Assembly (NCBI GenBank): GCA_013811975.1
Contig: JACCUF010000051.1
Location: 1 to 9,925, forward strand
Reading direction: 5' to 3'
DNA from: Geodermatophilaceae bacterium
GTDB taxonomy: Bacteria > Actinomycetota > Actinomycetes > Mycobacteriales > Geodermatophilaceae
DNA length: 9,925 nt
The position numbers and the translations under genes were made by a program. Below, piece after piece: positions 6,953 through 9,925 of the stretch (position 1 is its first letter; the number at the start of each line of letters is the position of its first letter). Under the pieces are notes generated by a model. The model saw nothing but the letters and a program-made list of their open reading frames with translations. It did not search any database and was not told the origin of the DNA.

Positions 6953-8755
6953 TCATGAAGGGTCTTCCGCGGGCTGGCCCAAGCGCCAGGCAGCGTTGAT
7001 CAGGCCGACATGGGAGAACGCCTGCGGATAGTTGCCCAGCAGCTCTCCGCTCTGTGGATCTGCTTCCTCGGAGAGCAGGCCGAGATCATTTGCGTGATCG
7101 GTGGCGCTGAGGAACCAGGATCGGGCCCGGGCCGGCTCTCCGGCAAGTGCCAAGCACTCGACCAACCAGTAGGTACAGATCAGGAAACCGCTGCGGTCAC
7201 TTGGCCAGCGACGTACCAGACCGCCCTCGCCCAGCTCATCCTCGATGGCCTCTACGGTCGCTCGCATCCGGTGGTCCCTGGCCGGCAGGAAACCGACCAA
7301 CGGCAGAACCAGGACAGATGCGTCCAGATCGTCGGACCCAAAGGCGCCCGTGTACGCGCCGGCCTTCTCACTCCACGCCTGGTCGAGGATGGCCTCTCGG
7401 ACGGCGTCGCGAGCCCTCACCCACGAATCGCGGTCCGCGCCGGCACCGAGGCGCGGCGCGAGCTTGACAGCCCGGTCAAGAGCCACCCAGCACATGACCT
7501 TCGAGGAGGTGTAGTGCCGAGACGCGTCCCTGGCCTCCCACATCCCAGCGTCGGGCTGTTCCCACGTACGCGCGGCCCGGTTCGCCAGCGCCACCAGCAA
7601 CTGTTGCGTCGGCGGCGCGAACTCCCCCAGCTGTTCCCGGAGGAGGTGGGCGGCATCGAGCACCTCGCCGAAGACGTCGAGTTGGTCCTGTTCCCATGCC
7701 GCGTTGCCGACCCGCACCGGGGCGCTACCGCGGTAGCCGGCCAGGTGCTCGAGTTCGTGCTCGGTCAGGTCGCGTTCGCCCTCGACTCCGTACATGATTT
7801 GGACCAGTTCGTCCCGGACATGCCCGGCGCTGCCGGCCAGCCAGGCGAACAGTCTGCCGGGCTCGTCGGGGCAAGCAGCCAGCCAGAGCGAGCGCATCGT
7901 GAGGCTGAGATCGCGCAACCAGGCGTAGCGATAGTCGAAATTCAGGTCCCCGCCCATCGTCTCTGGCAGGGACGTCGTGGCTGCGGCTATGACGGCCCCC
8001 GACGGGCCGTACGTCAGACCCTGCAACACCAGCGAACTGCGCCGTACCTGCTCGGAGTAGTCGCCGTCGTAACCGGTGTGCTGGGCCGCCCATGACGTCC
8101 ACGCGTCCAGAGTGTCGGGCAGGGACGCGGCACCCGCCCCGTCAGGCGCCGCGCCGAACGTCGGCGCGTACGACAGCCGCAGCTCGACGACCTCGCCCTC
8201 GGCCACCGCGAACTCGCCGAGGACGGCACCGTCTTCGACGCTCAGCGGTACGTCGGTGTTCAGCGTGAGGGTCACCGGGCCACCCCGGGCCTGCGCACCC
8301 TCAGGGGTTGATCGGAGATGTGGCTCGGTACGGCCGTATTCCATCCGGGGCGACAGGTCGGTGCGCATCCGCACCGTTCCCTGCTGACCTTCCACGCGGC
8401 GGAGCAGTACGTGCGGGCTGCGTAGGCCGAGGTCGTGACCGCGGGCCCCGCCCTCCAGGAGCAGGGCATCGGTGACGCTCACGGTGCCGGTATCTGTGTG
8501 AAACACCGTTCGCAGCACCAGCGTTTCGCCGACATAGCGACGCTGGCAGGTGAACTCACCCACCGGTCGCAGCGTCCAGTGGCCGGCGGCCGGGTCCAGC
8601 AGACGGCCGAGCACCGACGGGGAGTCGAATCGTGGAACGCACCACCAGTCGACCGACCCGGAGCGGTCGACCAGCGCGGCGGAGTGGCAGTCGGACAGGA
8701 AGCCGTAGTCCGATATCGCCGGCTGCTGGCCCTCAGGTCGGTCTGGCTCGGCCAC
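6953..8755 (-). CDS. Glycoside hydrolase family 15 protein (glucoamylase/trehalase-like)
   Basis: 600 residues with the two-domain GH15 plan. An N-terminal beta-sandwich (about 12-235) begins ISDYGFLSDCHSAALVDRSG, the family's usual opening, followed by VDWWCVPRFDSPSVLGRLLD (35-54). The (alpha/alpha)6 barrel (about 250-590) carries NFDYRYAWLRD (272-282), NAAWEQDQLDVFGEVLDA (351-368), MWEARD with E407, SSKVMCWVALDRAV (417-430), and LLSEEADP (560-567) followed by GNYPQAFSHVGLINAAW. E407 and a Glu at 563/564 are the likely catalytic acid and base. The family cleaves alpha-glucosidic bonds with inversion; actinobacterial members include trehalases and glucoamylases, and I cannot choose between them. 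There is no signal peptide, so it probably acts on intracellular trehalose, glycogen or maltodextrins. GTG 8755 is the only plausible start (in-frame TGA just upstream). Its stop overlaps a candidate SDR start. Confidence 0.94.
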   Translation of the reverse strand: MAEPDRPEGQQPAISDYGFLSDCHSAALVDRSGSVDWWCVPRFDSPSVLGRLLDPAAGHWTLRPVGEFTCQRRYVGETLVLRTVFHTDTGTVSVTDALLLEGGARGHDLGLRSPHVLLRRVEGQQGTVRMRTDLSPRMEYGRTEPHLRSTPEGAQARGGPVTLTLNTDVPLSVEDGAVLGEFAVAEGEVVELRLSYAPTFGAAPDGAGAASLPDTLDAWTSWAAQHTGYDGDYSEQVRRSSLVLQGLTYGPSGAVIAAATTSLPETMGGDLNFDYRYAWLRDLSLTMRSLWLAACPDEPGRLFAWLAGSAGHVRDELVQIMYGVEGERDLTEHELEHLAGYRGSAPVRVGNAAWEQDQLDVFGEVLDAAHLLREQLGEFAPPTQQLLVALANRAARTWEQPDAGMWEARDASRHYTSSKVMCWVALDRAVKLAPRLGAGADRDSWVRARDAVREAILDQAWSEKAGAYTGAFGSDDLDASVLVLPLVGFLPARDHRMRATVEAIEDELGEGGLVRRWPSDRSGFLICTYWLVECLALAGEPARARSWFLSATDHANDLGLLSEEADPQSGELLGNYPQAFSHVGLINAAWRLGQPAEDPS

Positions 8756-8924
8756 ACCTCACGGTAGAACGCGCGGACAGGCGTTACCACCTACCAGCTG
8801 AGAAGTCCGCAATTGGTCAGATCCCCGATCGTCACGGTGCGGTGCTTGACTCACCTGATCCTGCCGACGAGACTGGGGCACCGGAGCGAGACCTTGGCAA
8901 TTCGTCAACAGGAGCGTGCGCTCG
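8756..8924. other. Divergent intergenic region between GH15 and the DUF4383-like gene
   Basis: These 169 bases separate two divergent genes and should hold both promoters. The minus-strand side has the TACCGT motif. On the plus strand there is a TTGACT at 8846-8851 that resembles a -35, but the hexamer 17 bases downstream (GAGACT) is a poor -10, so I do not call a promoter. AGGAG at 8910-8914 is the ribosome-binding site of the plus-strand gene. No repeat or hairpin stands out. Confidence 0.5.
8761..8766 (-). promoter_or_regulatory. Putative -10 element of the GH15 gene
   Basis: TACCGT on the minus strand fits TANNNT and is followed by five bases (GAGGT) and then the GTG start. This would give a leaderless or nearly leaderless transcript. 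The GAGG just before the start is too close to serve as a normal Shine-Dalgarno. No convincing -35 is visible. Weaker than the metH and PAC2 cases because the spacing is one base shorter. Confidence 0.3.
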
Positions 8925-9308
8925 GTGGATACGCGTACGTATGCAAAGGTCGTCGGGGTCATCATCGTGCTGATCGGTGTCGGCGGTCTGATCCTGGGTG
9001 AAAAGTCGCTCTTCGGCGTTCTCAATATCGACATCGCCGAGGACATCGTGCATCTGGTCACCGGCGGCCTGATGGCCGTAGTGGGGTTCCGCGGCTCGGA
9101 CAGTGCCGTCCGCTCGGTGGTCGGCGGGCTGGGCGTTGTCTACCTGATCGTGGGCGTGGTGGGCATCTTCGTGCCGGACATGTTCGGGCTGCTGCCGAGT
9201 GAGTACGAGACCGTTTTGGACAACCTCATCCACCTGACCCTCGGCGTACTCGGAATTGTGTTCGGCTTCTTCATCGGCCGCAGAACCGCTGACCACCCGG
9301 CGAGCTAG
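8925..9308 (+). CDS. Small membrane protein, DUF4383-like
   Basis: About 127 residues with four hydrophobic helices. From GTG 8925 these lie at about residues 8-26 (VVGVIIVLIGVGGLILG), 38-55 (around HLVTGGLMAVVGF), 64-82 (VVGGLGVVYLIVGVVGIFV) and 97-116 (LIHLTLGVLGIVFGFFIG). The paired motifs of His-Leu followed by a Gly-rich helix (VHLVTGG, IHLTLGV) are what I recognise from the DUF4383 family, whose function is unknown; membership is from memory. The C-terminus is short and charged (RRTADHPAS). The start at 8925 is preferred because AGGAG (8910-8914) lies 10 bases upstream. The in-frame GTG at 8916, only one base from AGGAG, is the alternative. It is divergent from GH15 and ends 35 bases from the convergent arsenate reductase stop; that gap contains no clear terminator. 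Confidence 0.82.
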   Translation: MDTRTYAKVVGVIIVLIGVGGLILGEKSLFGVLNIDIAEDIVHLVTGGLMAVVGFRGSDSAVRSVVGGLGVVYLIVGVVGIFVPDMFGLLPSEYETVLDNLIHLTLGVLGIVFGFFIGRRTADHPAS

Positions 9309-9343
9309 CCGGCGGGCGGGTGGCCAGGGGGCCGACGTCCCGA

Positions 9344-9925
9344 TCAGACTCCGACTGGAACGTCAAGTTCGGCCAGCAGCACGCGCACCCGTCGTTCGAT
9401 CTCGTCGCGTACTGGCCGTACCGCATTCACATCCAGCCCGGCCGGGTCGTCGAGAACCCATTCCTCGTACCGCTTGCCAGGAAAAATCGGGCAGGCATCG
9501 CCGCACCCCATGGTTACCACCACGTCGGCGGCGCGGACCACCTCATCGGTCCACGGCTTGGGGTACTCCACCGAGATGTCGATGCCTCGTTCCCGCATCG
9601 CCTCGATGGCTGCGGGGTTTACCGATGACTCCGGTTCCGATCCGCCGGACCAGGCGACGGCGCGGTCGCCAGCTAGCTGAGTGAAAAAGCCCATCGCCAT
9701 CTGCGAACGGCCGGCGTTGTGGACGCACAGGAACAGAACCGTGGGCCTTCCGTCCTCGTCCAGACCCTCGACCTTGGCCAATGCTTGCAGACGTTGCTGC
9801 GCGAAGCGCTCGGCCAGAAGCGGCAGGAACCGCGTCATCGATGCCTTTCCGGCGAATTGGTCGAAGGAGGAATGCAGGAACCGCTCGATGGTTTCCTGCC
9901 CGAACACGCCGGCAAAGTCGGTGCT
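9344..9925 (-). CDS. Arsenate reductase (LMW-phosphatase fold, three-cysteine type) with N-terminal helical domain; 5' end outside window
   Basis: It reduces arsenate to arsenite in the cytoplasm. Residue numbers count from GTG 9907. The C-terminal domain (about 55-187) has the P-loop C61-VHNAG-R67-SQM, the redox loop GCGDACP with C135 and C139, and the acid loop VLDDPAG. Three cysteines in these places match the type recycled by thioredoxin, unlike mycothiol-dependent ArsC proteins. Residues 1-45 form an N-terminal helical segment (ETIERFLHSSFDQF, RFLPLLAERFAQQRLQAL) known from actinobacterial members as a three-helix domain. The frame stays open upstream of GTG 9907 to the window edge, reading STDFAG before it. 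FAG-V-F-x-ETIER resembles the family's usual sequence, and GTG 9907 has no good ribosome-binding site. I therefore treat the gene as 5'-partial; 9907 is a possible but less likely start. No other ars gene is visible. Confidence 0.92.
   Translation of the reverse strand, partial: STDFAGVFGQETIERFLHSSFDQFAGKASMTRFLPLLAERFAQQRLQALAKVEGLDEDGRPTVLFLCVHNAGRSQMAMGFFTQLAGDRAVAWSGGSEPESSVNPAAIEAMRERGIDISVEYPKPWTDEVVRAADVVVTMGCGDACPIFPGKRYEEWVLDDPAGLDVNAVRPVRDEIERRVRVLLAELDVPVGV

Noticed and set aside
7010..8095. 361-codon plus-strand ORF opposite GH15
   Set aside because: Antisense shadow of a gene with clear GH15 motifs; low-complexity Arg/Gln/Pro composition.
8846..8874. TTGACT...GAGACT as a promoter for the DUF4383-like gene
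   Set aside because: The -35 half is good, but the -10 half at the right spacing lacks the TA; one hexamer is not enough.
8832..9296. 154-codon minus-strand ORF opposite the DUF4383-like gene
   Set aside because: His/Asp/Gln-rich antisense reading. The plus strand shows four regular hydrophobic helices and a ribosome-binding site.

Overview
The window is high-GC throughout, with many GTG starts and densely packed genes, some with overlapping stop and start codons. It looks like chromosomal DNA of an actinobacterium. The strongest lineage clue is the head-to-head pair of a cobalamin-dependent methionine synthase (metH) and a PAC2-family gene, the arrangement known from Mycobacterium (Rv2124c/Rv2125). 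I cannot name a genus from sequence alone. There is no rRNA, tRNA, CRISPR array, insertion sequence or phage gene.

Layout. (1) 1-491, minus: a HAD-family phosphatase cut off by the left edge, 12 bases downstream of metH and probably in its operon. (2) 504-4052, minus: full-length metH with all four modules and their key residues. (3) 4053-4271: a divergent intergenic region holding two near-identical 78-bp tandem repeats, each with a perfect 6-3-6 inverted repeat. It is flanked by TANNNT -10 motifs placed exactly for leaderless transcripts in both directions. (4) 4272-6133, plus: a tightly coupled run of PAC2 protein, an AhpC/TSA-like redoxin with an unusual CPKE active-site motif, and an unrecognised 166-residue protein. 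(5) 6147-8755, minus: a GH15 glucoamylase/trehalase-like enzyme whose stop codon abuts an SDR oxidoreductase. (6) 8925-9308, plus: a small four-helix membrane protein of DUF4383 type. (7) 9344-9925, minus: a three-cysteine arsenate reductase with an N-terminal helical domain; its frame is still open at the right edge, so its start probably lies outside.

How the parts relate. metH regenerates methionine from homocysteine and methyl-tetrahydrofolate. The HAD enzyme is probably co-transcribed with it, but its substrate cannot be read. The PAC2-redoxin-orphan run looks like one transcription unit with translational coupling. GH15 and SDR form a second unit: GH15 enzymes release glucose from alpha-glucans or trehalose, and the SDR resembles NAD(P)-dependent glucose 1-dehydrogenases, so a hydrolysis-oxidation pair is a reasonable inference. 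The arsenate reductase converges on the DUF4383 gene and appears unrelated to it.

Most of the window is ordinary housekeeping and accessory metabolism. The parts most worth a second look are the repeat-bearing divergent promoter region and the redoxin/orphan pair. I see no clear evidence for a wholly new multi-gene system.
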